Below, one piece after another: positions 25,617 to 35,002 of a stretch of DNA of 64,000 nucleotides. The stretch is taken from contig NZ_JAACFT010000023.1 in NCBI RefSeq assembly GCF_029051685.1, positions 62,001 through 126,000 on the forward strand, given 5' to 3'. This DNA comes from Bradyrhizobium sp. CSA207 (GTDB lineage: Bacteria > Pseudomonadota > Alphaproteobacteria > Rhizobiales > Xanthobacteraceae). The position numbers and the translations under genes were made by a program. The stretch's first letter is position 1; every line of letters starts with the position of its first letter. The notes beneath the pieces were generated by a model, which ran no database searches, was not told the DNA's origin, and saw only the letters and a program-made list of their open reading frames with translations.

Positions 25617-26909
25617 ATGCGTGCCGCCACGCCCGTTATCACGTCTTTTGCACTGTCCCTGCTGGCCGCCACTGCGTTCGGCGGGCCGGTCGCGGCCGAG
25701 ACCACCACGCTGCGCATGACCTGGTATTCGGACGGTAACGAGGGCGAGGTGATGGCTGACCTGCTCAAGCGATTCCACGAGCAGAACAAGGACATCGAAA
25801 TCGTCCTCGATCAGGTGCCCTTCAAGGCGATCAACGAGACCTTGCCGGTGCAGCTGGCCTCCGGCCAGGCTCCCGACATGGCGCGTGTCGTCGATATGGG
25901 CGGTCTATCGCGCTTCGCCCTCGATATGCGTCCCTTTCTCAAGGACCCCGGTTACTGGGAAACGAACTTCGGCCCTTTCCTCGAATGGATGCGCCCGGCC
26001 GGCGATACGAAGGCAATCCCGGGCTTCATGACCCAGCTCACCGTCACCGGTCCGTTCGTCAACAAGACCCTGTTCGAGCAGGCCGGCGTCGCGATGCCGG
26101 GCGAGAAGTCGACCTGGGAGGACTGGGCGAAAGCGGCGAAGCAGGTCGCGGACAAGGTCCAGGCACCGTTTCCGCTGGCGCTCGACCGCTCGGGCCACCG
26201 TTACTATGCGCTCGCGGTGTCGCAAGGCACGCAGGTGTTCGGGGCGAATGGCGAGCCTGATGTCGTCGACGAAGGCTTCAAACGCGCGGCGCAGCTCGTC
26301 TACGATTGGCATAAGTCCGGCGTCATGTCGAAGGAGCTGTGGGGCTCGGTCTCCGGCACGGCCTATCGCGGCGCCAACGACGAATTCAAGAACGCGCAGG
26401 TCGTGATGTATCTGTCCGGATCGTGGCAGATCAGTCAGTTCGCCAAGACCATCGGCAACGCCTTCGACTGGGTGGCGGTCCCCAATCCCTGCGGGCCGGG
26501 CGGGTGCAGCAGCATGCCGGGCGGCGCCGGTCTTGTGGCGTTCAAGACGACCCGGCATCCCAAGGAAGTCGCGCGGGTGATGGAATATCTCGCGAGCGAA
26601 CCGGTGCTGGCGGAGTTCTACTCGCGCTCGCTGTTCGTGCCCGGCCACCTCGGGCTCGCGAAGAGGGGCGTCGACTATCCGACGGCCAGCCCGGAAGCCG
26701 CCGCCGCGCTGAAGGTCTTCACCGCAAGCGCTGCCCAGATTTCCCCGATCGCTTACCGGATCCAAGGCTACAGCAATAGCCGAATCGTCCTGAACGCCGT
26801 CATTAGCCGGCTCGGGCAGGCGGTCTCGGGCGAGACGACGCTCGAGGACGCCTACAAGCGCATCACCGCCGATGTCGCGCAGCAGATAGCCGAACGCAAC
26901 AAGAAGTGA
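25617..26909 (+). CDS. sugar ABC transporter, periplasmic substrate-binding protein
   Basis: 430 residues of the extracellular solute-binding protein family 1 (oligosaccharide type). Signal peptide 1-27 with cleavage at VAA-E; mature start TTTLRMTWYSDGNEGEVMA is typical of ABC sugar-binding proteins, followed by LPVQLASGQAPDMARV. GGAGAGGAG precedes ATG 25617. First gene of a five-gene operon (binding protein, two permeases, ATPase, GH31). The GH31 enzyme suggests an alpha-linked oligosaccharide or xyloside as ligand (inference). Confidence 0.93.
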   Translation: MRAATPVITSFALSLLAATAFGGPVAAETTTLRMTWYSDGNEGEVMADLLKRFHEQNKDIEIVLDQVPFKAINETLPVQLASGQAPDMARVVDMGGLSRFALDMRPFLKDPGYWETNFGPFLEWMRPAGDTKAIPGFMTQLTVTGPFVNKTLFEQAGVAMPGEKSTWEDWAKAAKQVADKVQAPFPLALDRSGHRYYALAVSQGTQVFGANGEPDVVDEGFKRAAQLVYDWHKSGVMSKELWGSVSGTAYRGANDEFKNAQVVMYLSGSWQISQFAKTIGNAFDWVAVPNPCGPGGCSSMPGGAGLVAFKTTRHPKEVARVMEYLASEPVLAEFYSRSLFVPGHLGLAKRGVDYPTASPEAAAALKVFTASAAQISPIAYRIQGYSNSRIVLNAVISRLGQAVSGETTLEDAYKRITADVAQQIAERNKK

Positions 26910-26944
26910 CGACAACTGGTTCATCGGGCCGGAGGATCACTGCG

Positions 26945-27985
26945 ATGTCGGGCATCTCGTCCAGTATCCGACCTGAGCGCGGCATAGCAACCGGCGCGCT
27001 CGCACGGCTCGGACAGGTCGCGGTCCTACCGGTTGGCGTCGCGTTGCGGCTGCTCGATCCGCCGATGCGATGGATGCAGCGCATCATCGGTGCGCGGCGC
27101 ATGGCGTACGTGTTCCTGTTTCCCAACTTCGTCTTCTTCGGCTTGTTCGTGTTCCTGCCGATCGGCATCAACGTCGTGTTCTCGGTGACCGGCGGTACGG
27201 CGCTGTTTCCCTCGCAGCGACCCTATGTCGGCGGCGACCAGTTCGCCTATCTGTTCGACTGCGGCTCCTATCTCGATCCATCGAGCTGCCGCGAGGACCA
27301 CTTCTGGCGCGGCGTCGCCAATACCGCAAAGTTCGTCGTTTTTCAGGTGATGGCGATGGTGCTGTTTTCGCTCATCACCGCGCTCGTCCTCAACATGAAG
27401 ATCCGTGGAAGGGGCTTTTTCCGGGCGGTCTATTTCTTTCCCGTGCTGCTGTCGCCCGTGGTGGTCGCGCTGATCTGGAAATGGATCTTGCAGCGCGACG
27501 GGCTCCTCAACGCCGCCATCACCACCCTCGGCGGTCAGAAGATCCTGTTCTTCGTCGATCCGGGCTGGGCGATGTTCTGGGCAGTGTTCGTCTCGGTGTG
27601 GGCACATATGGGCTTCTACACCCTGATCCTGCTCGCCGGCCTGCAAGCGATTCCCGCCGATCTCTACGAGGCGGCGGAGATGGACGCGACGCCGCGCTGG
27701 CGCATATTGTTACGCATCACGCTGCCGTTGCTGTGGCCGAACATGATCGTCGTCATCGTGCTCGCGCTCATCAAGGGCGCGCAGACCTTCGACGAAGTCT
27801 TCGTGCTGACCGGCGGCGGTCCCGGCACCGCGACGCTGATGGTCGTCCAGTACATCTATGAGACCGCGTTCTCGAGCCAGGTGCAGAATTTCGGCCTCGC
27901 TGCCGCGGCATCCGTCGTACTCGGTGTCGTCCTTTTCGCCCTGACGCTCCTGCAATTCGCCGCCGCGCGGCGCAAAGAGGTTTGA
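26945..27985 (+). CDS. sugar ABC transporter permease (MalF type)
   Basis: About 346 residues with six membrane helices after a long cytoplasmic head (1-55). The EAA loop that contacts the ATPase is clear (YEAAEMDATPRWRILLRITL), then LLWPNMIVVIVLALIKGAQ. An extra periplasmic segment containing two Cys (FDCGSYLDPSSCRED) lies between helices 1 and 2 and could form a disulfide. I start at ATG 26945 (GGAGG nine bases upstream) rather than at an in-frame codon overlapping the previous stop. Pairs with the next gene. Confidence 0.92.
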   Translation: MSGISSSIRPERGIATGALARLGQVAVLPVGVALRLLDPPMRWMQRIIGARRMAYVFLFPNFVFFGLFVFLPIGINVVFSVTGGTALFPSQRPYVGGDQFAYLFDCGSYLDPSSCREDHFWRGVANTAKFVVFQVMAMVLFSLITALVLNMKIRGRGFFRAVYFFPVLLSPVVVALIWKWILQRDGLLNAAITTLGGQKILFFVDPGWAMFWAVFVSVWAHMGFYTLILLAGLQAIPADLYEAAEMDATPRWRILLRITLPLLWPNMIVVIVLALIKGAQTFDEVFVLTGGGPGTATLMVVQYIYETAFSSQVQNFGLAAAASVVLGVVLFALTLLQFAAARRKEV

Positions 27986-27986
27986 G

Positions 27987-29051
27987 ATGCCAACCATGCG
28001 CCTTTCAAGCATGCTCGGTCAGCGTCGCAACGGGACCGGACGTCCGCTGCACTGGACCGACATGGCGGCCTACGTCTATCTCGCGCTCGGCGTCGTCCTG
28101 ATGTTCGGCCCGGTGCTATGGCTGGTGCTGTCATCGTTCAAGACCCAGAGCGCGCTGCTGGAATTTCCCCCGTCGCTGCTGCCGTTCGCACAGATCGAAG
28201 TGACGGTATCGGGTCAGCCACAGAAGCTGCCGCTGTTCCGCGCCAAGCTTCCCGACGGCACGGTCCGCGAACTGGCGCAGGTCCGGCGCATCGGGCTCAT
28301 TGCCCAGATGGTCGATCCCGCCGATCCCTCGCAACAGTTCCGCGTCGCGATCGACAAGCGCGAACCGGTGCGCCGCGTCGCGCTTGCGACCGAGAACTAC
28401 AGCGAGCCGCTGCAGCGCTTCGCCTTCCTGCGCTTCCTGTACAATTCGGTATTCGTGACGGTGATCGCCACGCTGATCACGCTGCTGATCAATTCCATGG
28501 CCGCCTATGGGCTCGCCGTCTATCAGTTCCCCGGCAAGCAGGCGGCCACGCTGGCGGTGATCGGGACGCTGATGATCCCGGTGACCATCATCCTCGTGCC
28601 CGTCTATCTGGTGGTGACCGAACTCGGCCTCACCAACTCGCTTTGGGCGGTGATCCTGCCGGGTGCCGCGACGCCGACGGGCGTGTTCCTGCTCCGGCAA
28701 TACATGCTGACCTTGCCAAAGGATCTGATCGAGGCCGCGCGCATGGACAAGGCGTCCGAGTGGCAGATCTATTGGCGCATCGTCATGCCGCTGACCCTGC
28801 CGGCGCTGGCGGTTCTGGCGATTTTCTCGATCATGTGGCGCTGGAACGAATTCCTGTGGCCGCTCGCGGTGCTGACCAAGACCGAGGTCTACACGCTGCA
28901 GATCGCGCTCAATGCCTTCCAGGGCGAACTCCAGACCCAGTGGCACTACCTGCTTGCGATGACGGTCGTGACGCTCATTCCCGTCGCGCTCGTCTTCGTG
29001 TTCCTCCAGCGCTTCATCACGACGGGCATCGGCTCGACGGGCATGAAATGA
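27987..29051 (+). CDS. sugar ABC transporter permease (MalG type)
   Basis: 354 residues, begins one base after the previous stop. Six membrane helices and the EAA loop IEAARMDKASEWQIYWRIVM. Between helix 1 and helix 2 there is an enlarged periplasmic region of about 90 residues (roughly 48-140, QIEVTVSGQPQKLPLFRAKL and following), which is longer than in E. coli MalG but occurs in one branch of rhizobial permeases. Forms the membrane channel with the preceding permease. Confidence 0.92.
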   Translation: MPTMRLSSMLGQRRNGTGRPLHWTDMAAYVYLALGVVLMFGPVLWLVLSSFKTQSALLEFPPSLLPFAQIEVTVSGQPQKLPLFRAKLPDGTVRELAQVRRIGLIAQMVDPADPSQQFRVAIDKREPVRRVALATENYSEPLQRFAFLRFLYNSVFVTVIATLITLLINSMAAYGLAVYQFPGKQAATLAVIGTLMIPVTIILVPVYLVVTELGLTNSLWAVILPGAATPTGVFLLRQYMLTLPKDLIEAARMDKASEWQIYWRIVMPLTLPALAVLAIFSIMWRWNEFLWPLAVLTKTEVYTLQIALNAFQGELQTQWHYLLAMTVVTLIPVALVFVFLQRFITTGIGSTGMK

Positions 29052-29070
29052 CCGATCGGGGCTATCGACC

Positions 29071-30150
29071 ATGGCTGAACTGAAACTCACGGGCGCACGC
29101 AAATCCTTCGGCACCATCGACGTGCTGCACGGCATCGATCTCGCCGTGAAGGATGGCGAATTCGTCGTCTTCGTCGGGCCGTCCGGTTGCGGAAAGTCGA
29201 CGCTGCTGCGCGTCATCGCCGGCCTCGAAAACGTAACCAGCGGCGAGGTCCATATCGACGGCGAGCGCGTCACCCATCTGCCGGCCTCCGAGCGCGGGCT
29301 TGCCATGGTGTTCCAGTCCTATGCGCTTTATCCGCACATGAGCGTGCGCAAGAACATGGCCTTTGCGCTCGAGAACATGGGGCTGAAGCCTGCGGCGATC
29401 GAGCAACGGGTTGAGCGCGCCGCCGCCATGCTGCGGCTCACGGACTATCTCGACCGCAAACCCAAGGCGCTCTCCGGCGGACAGCGCCAGCGCGTCGCCA
29501 TCGGCCGGGCCATCGTGCGCGATCCGAAGATCTTTCTGTTCGATGAGCCGTTGTCGAATCTCGACGCGGAGTTGCGCGTCGCGACGCGCAAGGAACTTGC
29601 CGCGCTGCATGCCAAGCTGGGCGGCACGATGATCTATGTCACCCACGATCAGGTCGAAGCCATGACGCTTGCCGACCGGATCGTGGTGCTAAAAGCCGGC
29701 CGGATCGAGCAGATCGGCACGCCCCTCGAACTCTACAATCACCCTTCGAACGCCTTCGTTGCCGGCTTCATCGGTTCGCCCCGGATGAACTTCCTGCCGG
29801 CTGTGGTGATTTCCGACGACGGCATGCTCCGCCTCACGGTCGGCGAACGTGAAGTCGCGTTACCCCGCGCGGCTTCCGGCCTCGCGTCCGGCGCGGCCGT
29901 GACGCTCGGCATCCGCCCCGAGCATATCGACGTCGCGCCCGACACGGGCATGCTCACAGCAACTGTCGACCTCGTCGAACGGCTTGGCGGTGAGACCTTC
30001 ATCTATGCCTCGGCCCCCGGCCTGCCGCAGATCACGCTGCGACAGGACGGCCAGTCACAGTTCTACCGCGGCGATGCGGTCGCGATCCGCTTCGCCGCCG
30101 GCCACCTGCACATCTTCGACGCAACCGGCGCAGTCCTCGCCCGGCCCTGA
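29071..30150 (+). CDS. ABC transporter ATPase (UgpC/MalK type)
   Basis: 359 residues: Walker A GPSGCGKST, Q-loop FQSYALYPH, signature LSGGQRQRVAIGRA, Walker B FLFDEPLSNLD, switch His in VTHDQVEAMTLADR, and a C-terminal TOBE/OB domain (from about 235) containing LGIRPEHIDVAP. This is the MalK/UgpC layout that powers oligosaccharide importers. It follows the second permease by 19 bp and precedes the glycosidase by 20 bp, so it is part of the same operon. Confidence 0.95.
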   Translation: MAELKLTGARKSFGTIDVLHGIDLAVKDGEFVVFVGPSGCGKSTLLRVIAGLENVTSGEVHIDGERVTHLPASERGLAMVFQSYALYPHMSVRKNMAFALENMGLKPAAIEQRVERAAAMLRLTDYLDRKPKALSGGQRQRVAIGRAIVRDPKIFLFDEPLSNLDAELRVATRKELAALHAKLGGTMIYVTHDQVEAMTLADRIVVLKAGRIEQIGTPLELYNHPSNAFVAGFIGSPRMNFLPAVVISDDGMLRLTVGEREVALPRAASGLASGAAVTLGIRPEHIDVAPDTGMLTATVDLVERLGGETFIYASAPGLPQITLRQDGQSQFYRGDAVAIRFAAGHLHIFDATGAVLARP

Positions 30151-30170
30151 TCGACCCGGAGCCTGATTTC

Positions 30171-32483
30171 ATGAAAGCCCTGACCCATGGCCGCTTCCGC
30201 GGTCTCGACGGCCACGCCGCGCTGTTCGACCTCGCGACCGGACCGGCGGCGGCTCCGCTCGCGACGCTGCGCGTCGCGATTCTGGAGAGCGACATCGGCC
30301 GCGTCACCCTGCGCCGGCAGGATGGCTATCGCCTCGACCGCGGCTGGGCGATCGCGCCTGATCGCACCGAGCCGCCGTTCGAGGGACGGCTGCGCGACGA
30401 TTTCTCCGGCTTTGCCAATCCGGCTTCGACCGTGTCGGAGGCCGGCGGCATCGTCACGCTCGCCGCCGCGGGTCTCAGCGCGCAAGTACGGCTTGATCCG
30501 TTCGGCATCGCCTGGTACCGCGACGGCGAGGACCGGCCATTGCTGCGCGACCGTCCGACCCAGGCCTATTTGCTGTCGCGCAAGACCGGTGCGTTGCTGC
30601 ACGCGATGGAACGGCACGACGACGAACGCCATTACGGCCTCGGAGATAAGGCCGGTCCGCTCGATCGCACAGGCCGGCGCTTCGCAATCGACGCCGTCGA
30701 CCCTTGTGGCTTCGATGCCGAGCTTTCCGATCCGCTGTACAAGATGCTGCCGTTCTTCATCGTCGATGGCCGACGCGGCGCGCACGGCATCTTCTACGAC
30801 AATCTCGCCCTCGGCTCGGTCGACCTCGGCTGCACGATCGACAATTACCATGGGCTGTTCCGCAGCTATCGCGCCGAGGACGGCGACCTCGACTATTACG
30901 TGCTCGCCGGCCCGACCCTGCCAGAAGTAACGCGCCGGTTTTCCTGGCTGACCGGCGGACAGGCTTTTGCGCCCCGCTGGACGCTCGGCTTCGCGATGAC
31001 GACCATGACGATTGCCGACGCGCCGGATGCGGACGCGCGCATCACCGGCTTCATCGAGGATTGCAGACGCCACGGCATTCGTTGCGACAGCTTTCACTTC
31101 GGCTCGGGTTACACCTCGATCGGCGACCGTCGCTACGTCTTCAACTGGAACCGCGACAAATTCCCGGATCCGTCGGCGACGATGGCGAGGCTCAAGGCGG
31201 CCGGCATGCAGCCGGTCACCAACATCAAGCCCTGCCTCCTCGACGATCATCCGCGGCTCGCTGAAGCCAGGGCGAGCGGCATCCTGGTCGCCGACGGCGA
31301 GACCGGCGATCCCGCGGTCGCGCAATTCTGGGACGGCCTCGGCTTCCATGTCGACTTCACCAACCCGAAGGGCCGGCAGTGGTGGGCGGACGGCATCCGC
31401 GACGCGCTGCTCGCCTATGGGGTAACAGCGGTGTGGAGCGACAACAACGAATATGAGATTTGGGACGAGGATGCGGTCTGCGACGGCGACGGGCGACCGT
31501 TTCCGCAAGGGCTCGCCCGTCCCGCGCAGGCACTCCTGATGCACAAGCTCGCCTTTGAGACCCAGGCGGCACAGGCACCGGACAAACGCCCCTATACCAT
31601 CACGCGCGCCGGCAGCGCCGGCATCGCCCGCTACGGCCAGACCTGGAGCGGCGACAACGAAACCGCCTGGAAGACGCTGCGCTACAACCTGACCCAGGGC
31701 CTCAACATGAGCCTGTCGGGGCTTTACAACATCGGCCATGACGTCGGTGGCTTCCACGGCCCATCGCCAGGCCCGGAACTGCTCTGTCGTTTTGTCGAGT
31801 TCTGCGCGCTGTGGCCGCGCATGGTGATGAATTCCTGGAAGACGAGCGGCATCGTCAACACGCCCTGGATGCATCCGGGAGTACTTCCCCAGGTCCGATC
31901 CGCGATGAACCTGCGTCACAGCCTCATCCCTTATCTCTACACCCAGATGTGGCGTGCGGCGGCCGAAGACGTGCCGGCGGTGCGCCCGCTGTTGTGGGAT
32001 TTCAATTCGGACGCGATTGCGGCGACCGTCGAGGACGCGTTCATGCTCGGCCCCGATCTGCTCGTCGCTCCGGTGCTCGATGAGGGGGCGACGACGCGCG
32101 AGGTCTATCTGCCGGCCCATCCCGGCGGTTGGTACGACTGGCATGACGGGACGGCATTCGAGGGCGGGCGGACCATGACCGTCGCAGCGCCTCTGGGCCG
32201 GCTGCCCGTCTTTGCACGCGCCGGCGCGATCGTTCCGATCGAGGACGAGAAGGGGTTGACGGCGATTGCGTTCGGGGCGCCTGAACGCGGTGGCTCAGGC
32301 CTCGTCTATGTCGATGATGGCGAGACGGCGGATTGGCGCGAGGCAGGCAGGACAATCGAATTCCGCCTGCGCCGCGATGATCTCGGCTTCGTTGTCGATG
32401 TCAGCGAAGGAGAGTTGGCCGCGCCCATCCGCGTCCGTGGCGTCGGCGTGCCGAATCTGCGCCTTGCCGGCACGGCAGAGTGA
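30171..32483 (+). CDS. glycoside hydrolase family 31 (alpha-glucosidase/xylosidase type)
   Basis: 770 residues without a signal peptide, so it acts on imported sugar in the cytoplasm. GH31 features: an N-terminal beta-sandwich, GYTSIGDRRYVFNWNRDKFP, the nucleophile Asp424 in VWSDNNEYEIWD, the acid/base Asp495 in WSGDNETAWKTL, and a C-terminal beta domain. Retaining GH31 enzymes remove terminal alpha-glucose or alpha-xylose or related sugars; the WSDNNE variant of the usual WxDMNE does not settle specificity. As the last gene of the LacI-controlled ABC operon it would cleave the transported oligosaccharide. Confidence 0.93.
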   Translation: MKALTHGRFRGLDGHAALFDLATGPAAAPLATLRVAILESDIGRVTLRRQDGYRLDRGWAIAPDRTEPPFEGRLRDDFSGFANPASTVSEAGGIVTLAAAGLSAQVRLDPFGIAWYRDGEDRPLLRDRPTQAYLLSRKTGALLHAMERHDDERHYGLGDKAGPLDRTGRRFAIDAVDPCGFDAELSDPLYKMLPFFIVDGRRGAHGIFYDNLALGSVDLGCTIDNYHGLFRSYRAEDGDLDYYVLAGPTLPEVTRRFSWLTGGQAFAPRWTLGFAMTTMTIADAPDADARITGFIEDCRRHGIRCDSFHFGSGYTSIGDRRYVFNWNRDKFPDPSATMARLKAAGMQPVTNIKPCLLDDHPRLAEARASGILVADGETGDPAVAQFWDGLGFHVDFTNPKGRQWWADGIRDALLAYGVTAVWSDNNEYEIWDEDAVCDGDGRPFPQGLARPAQALLMHKLAFETQAAQAPDKRPYTITRAGSAGIARYGQTWSGDNETAWKTLRYNLTQGLNMSLSGLYNIGHDVGGFHGPSPGPELLCRFVEFCALWPRMVMNSWKTSGIVNTPWMHPGVLPQVRSAMNLRHSLIPYLYTQMWRAAAEDVPAVRPLLWDFNSDAIAATVEDAFMLGPDLLVAPVLDEGATTREVYLPAHPGGWYDWHDGTAFEGGRTMTVAAPLGRLPVFARAGAIVPIEDEKGLTAIAFGAPERGGSGLVYVDDGETADWREAGRTIEFRLRRDDLGFVVDVSEGELAAPIRVRGVGVPNLRLAGTAE

Positions 32484-32584
32484 GCCGCGCCCGCCGCCGA
32501 AATCGGTCTCGATCGCACCCGGCGCTGACGGATTGAGCGCGATCCAGCGCCCGTCTTCTCAACGCATTTGAGATTTGATGGGAA

Positions 32585-32644
32585 TGGTGCGCCATTCAGA
32601 ATAAAACTACGAACTCGCATGTTATTGAAATAACTATATAATTT
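32585..32644 (+). repeat. 60-bp direct repeat, copy B
   Basis: Partner of 24095-24154 (48 of 60 identical, no gaps, same orientation, 8,490 bp apart). Here it sits between the GH31 stop and the IS3 relic. See copy A for the tRNA-3'-end-like start. Confidence 0.8.
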
Positions 32645-32689
32645 AAGGCGCCCGCGGATCTCATCTTGGCCTGGCTGTAACAGCAGTCC

Positions 32690-32939
32690 ACCTTCCAGAG
32701 GGTCCTTCAAGGCCGCATTGTCCATGGCGTCGGCCAGCAACCGCTTCAGCCGCGTGTTCTCGTCCTCCAGCGTCTTCAGCCGCTTGGCCTCCGACACCTC
32801 CATCCCGTCGAGCTTCGCTTTTCATTTGTAGATGCTGGCGTCGCTGACGCCATGCTTGCGGCAGATCAGCGACGGAAACATCGGCCTCATGCTCATTCAA
32901 GATTCCGATGATCTGCTCTTCTGAAAAGTAGCTACGCTT
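32690..32939 (-). mobile_element. decayed IS3-family orfA transposase relic
   Basis: Minus-strand pieces in two frames reconstruct an IS3-family OrfA: KRSYFSEEQIIGILNEHEAD, then after a frameshift RKHGVSDASIYK, a TGA in place of the usual Trp codon, then GMEVSEAKRLKTLEDENTRL and KRLLADAM. It has no proper start, a frameshift, a nonsense codon and loses similarity after LKDPLEGG; orfB and terminal repeats are not found. It is therefore an inactive fragment of roughly 80 codons. Confidence 0.85.
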
Positions 32940-33101
32940 CGTGGTCTGATCCTGGTGCGGCGCGTCATTACCGCAATCCGCGTCGTAGCGTCGCATCATC
33001 CCGAAGATTCCTTGCCAATCCCCTACGCAAGTCTTTGACTTCTCCCAATAAAAAAGGGGCTGATCCGCAAGGGATCGCTGTTCCAAGGGGAGGAGGAAAC
33101 C

Positions 33102-34241
33102 ATGACCAAACCAAACAGGGGCGGCACTTCCAGCCGCCGCCGCTTTCTCAAGGTCGCTGCTGCGGGGGCCGCCGCAACGGTCGCCGCGCCGACGATCGTT
33201 AGCGCGCAGGGCCCAATGAGCATGCGCTTTCAGAGCACTTGGCCGTCGAAGGATATCTTCCACGAATACGCACTCGACTACGCCAAGACGGTCAACGACA
33301 TGACCGGCGGCGAGCTCAAGATCGACGTGCTTCCCGCCGGCGCCGTGGTGCCCGCGTTCGGGCTGATCGATGCCGTGTCGAAAGGCACGCTCGACGGCGG
33401 CCATGGCGTGCTGGTCTACCACTACGGCAAGCAGAACGCGCTGGCGCTGTGGGGTTCGGGTCCGGGCTACGCCATGGACGCCAACATGCTGCTCGCCTGG
33501 CACAGATGGGGCGGCGGCAAGGAGCTTCTCGCCAAACTTTATGCATCGGTCGGCCTGAACGTCGTGTCGTTCCCGTACGGACCGATGGCGACGCAGCCCC
33601 TCGGGTGGTTCAAGAAGCCGGTCACCAGCGTCGACGATCTCAAGGGCCTCAAATATCGAACGGTAGGTATTTCAATCGACATGTTCACAGCAATGGGCGC
33701 CGCGGTGAACGCGCTGCCGGGCGGCGAGATCGTGTCGGCGATGGATCGCGGCCTCCTCGACGCGGCCGAGTTCAACAACGCCTCGTCGGACCGCCTGCTT
33801 GGCTTCGCAGACGTCTCCAAGGTCTGCATGCTGCAGAGCTACCACCAGAACGCCGAGCAGCTCGAAATCACCTTCAATAAGACCAAGTACGACGCGCTGC
33901 CGGACAAGATGAAGGCGATCATTGCCAATGCAGTCAGCGCCGCTTCGCAAGAGATGCAATGGAAGGCGATCGACCGTTATTCGCAGGACTACGTCGAGCT
34001 GCAGACCAAGGACAAGGTGAAGTTCTACAAGACGCCGGACTCCATTCTCAAGGCGCAGCTCGAGATTTATGACGAGATCGTCAAGAAAAAATCGACGGAA
34101 AATCCGCTGTTCAAGGAAATCGTCGAATCGCAGATCGCGTTTGCCAGGCGGGCGACGCAATGGGAGCAGGACACCGTCGTCAACCGCAAGATGGCGTTCG
34201 ATTACTACTTCGGGCCAAAAGGGACTGCGAAGAAGACCTGA
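33102..34241 (+). CDS. TRAP transporter substrate-binding protein (TakP/mannitol-chloroaromatic type)
   Basis: 379 residues. Twin-arginine signal (SSRRRFLKVAAAG, Arg12-14, cleavage near VSAQG at about 35), common in this TRAP subgroup. Mature protein is the DctP fold: SMRFQSTWPSKDIFHEYALD, LKGLKYRTVGIS with the conserved carboxylate-binding Arg, and QSYHQNAEQLEI. The WPSKDIFHE start resembles the 2-oxoacid/lactate-type binding proteins. GGGGAGGAGG lies before ATG 33102. First gene of the TRAP operon; the small and large permeases follow. Likely ligand an organic acid (family knowledge). Confidence 0.92.
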   Translation: MTKPNRGGTSSRRRFLKVAAAGAAATVAAPTIVSAQGPMSMRFQSTWPSKDIFHEYALDYAKTVNDMTGGELKIDVLPAGAVVPAFGLIDAVSKGTLDGGHGVLVYHYGKQNALALWGSGPGYAMDANMLLAWHRWGGGKELLAKLYASVGLNVVSFPYGPMATQPLGWFKKPVTSVDDLKGLKYRTVGISIDMFTAMGAAVNALPGGEIVSAMDRGLLDAAEFNNASSDRLLGFADVSKVCMLQSYHQNAEQLEITFNKTKYDALPDKMKAIIANAVSAASQEMQWKAIDRYSQDYVELQTKDKVKFYKTPDSILKAQLEIYDEIVKKKSTENPLFKEIVESQIAFARRATQWEQDTVVNRKMAFDYYFGPKGTAKKT

Positions 34242-34333
34242 CGGCATATTGAACCGGCAAAGCACCGTTCGGGACGACGACCGGATGGTGCTTCATCATT
34301 TCATTCTTTCCTCGGATTAATCGGCGGCGACCG

Positions 34334-35002
34334 ATGACGGTCCAAAGATTTCTGCTTATCATTGACGAAATCAGCACGTGGTGCGGCAAGGCCGCGGCCT
34401 GGCTGATCATTTTGCTGATGGCCGTCGTCTGCGTCGAAGTGTTCAAGCGCTACATCATGAACATGCCGACGGCGTGGATCTTCGATCTTGATAACATGCT
34501 GTACGGAACCGCGTTTATGCTGTGCGGCGCCTACACGCTGGCGCAGAACGCCCATGTCCGCGGCGACTTCCTTTACAGCTCGATGCGACCGCGCATGCAG
34601 GCGTGGCTGGACATCGTGCTGTATGCCGCTTTTTTTATCCCTGGTATCGCCGCCCTCATTTACGCGGGCTTTGACTACGCGGCCGACTCGTGGCGGATCG
34701 CGGAGCATTCGAACGTGACGGCGGATGGGCCGCCGGTTTATCACTTCAAGTCCGTGATCCCCATCGCCGGCGCGCTGGTGATGTTGCAAGGCGTCGCCGA
34801 GATCGTGCGTTGCGTCGTCTGCCTGAAGACCGGCGAATGGCCCAGCCGGCTCAAGGACGTCGCGGAGATCGACGTCATCGAGCAGCAGCTCGCTCACAGC
34901 GAATATGTCGACGAGGAGACGCGCAAGATCGCCATCGAGCGGGCGCATGAGATCGACGAGAGTGCGCGCCAGCGCGGTATGGGCGGGGACGTGAACACAT
35001 GA
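34334..35002 (+). CDS. TRAP transporter small permease (DctQ type)
   Basis: 222 residues with four membrane helices and the DctQ-like VFKRYIMNMPTAWIFDL stretch after helix 1, plus AYTLAQNAHVRGDFLY. A charged C-terminal extension of about 60 residues follows the last helix. Its TGA overlaps the ATG of the large permease (ATGA at 34999-35002), indicating translational coupling. It complements the large permease in the membrane. Confidence 0.92.
   Translation: MTVQRFLLIIDEISTWCGKAAAWLIILLMAVVCVEVFKRYIMNMPTAWIFDLDNMLYGTAFMLCGAYTLAQNAHVRGDFLYSSMRPRMQAWLDIVLYAAFFIPGIAALIYAGFDYAADSWRIAEHSNVTADGPPVYHFKSVIPIAGALVMLQGVAEIVRCVVCLKTGEWPSRLKDVAEIDVIEQQLAHSEYVDEETRKIAIERAHEIDESARQRGMGGDVNT

Larger units (their letters stand above)
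32484..33101. other. 618-bp gap with direct repeat B and an IS3 relic
   Basis: Between GH31 and the TRAP binding-protein gene lie direct repeat copy B (32585-32644), the decayed IS3 orfA (32690-32939) and about 160 bp leading to the TRAP operon, including a run of A/T at 33046-33055 that may mark its promoter region. No intact gene. Confidence 0.7.

Noticed and set aside
30063..32144. 693-codon minus-strand frame
   Set aside because: Antisense to GH31, whose catalytic motifs are unambiguous.
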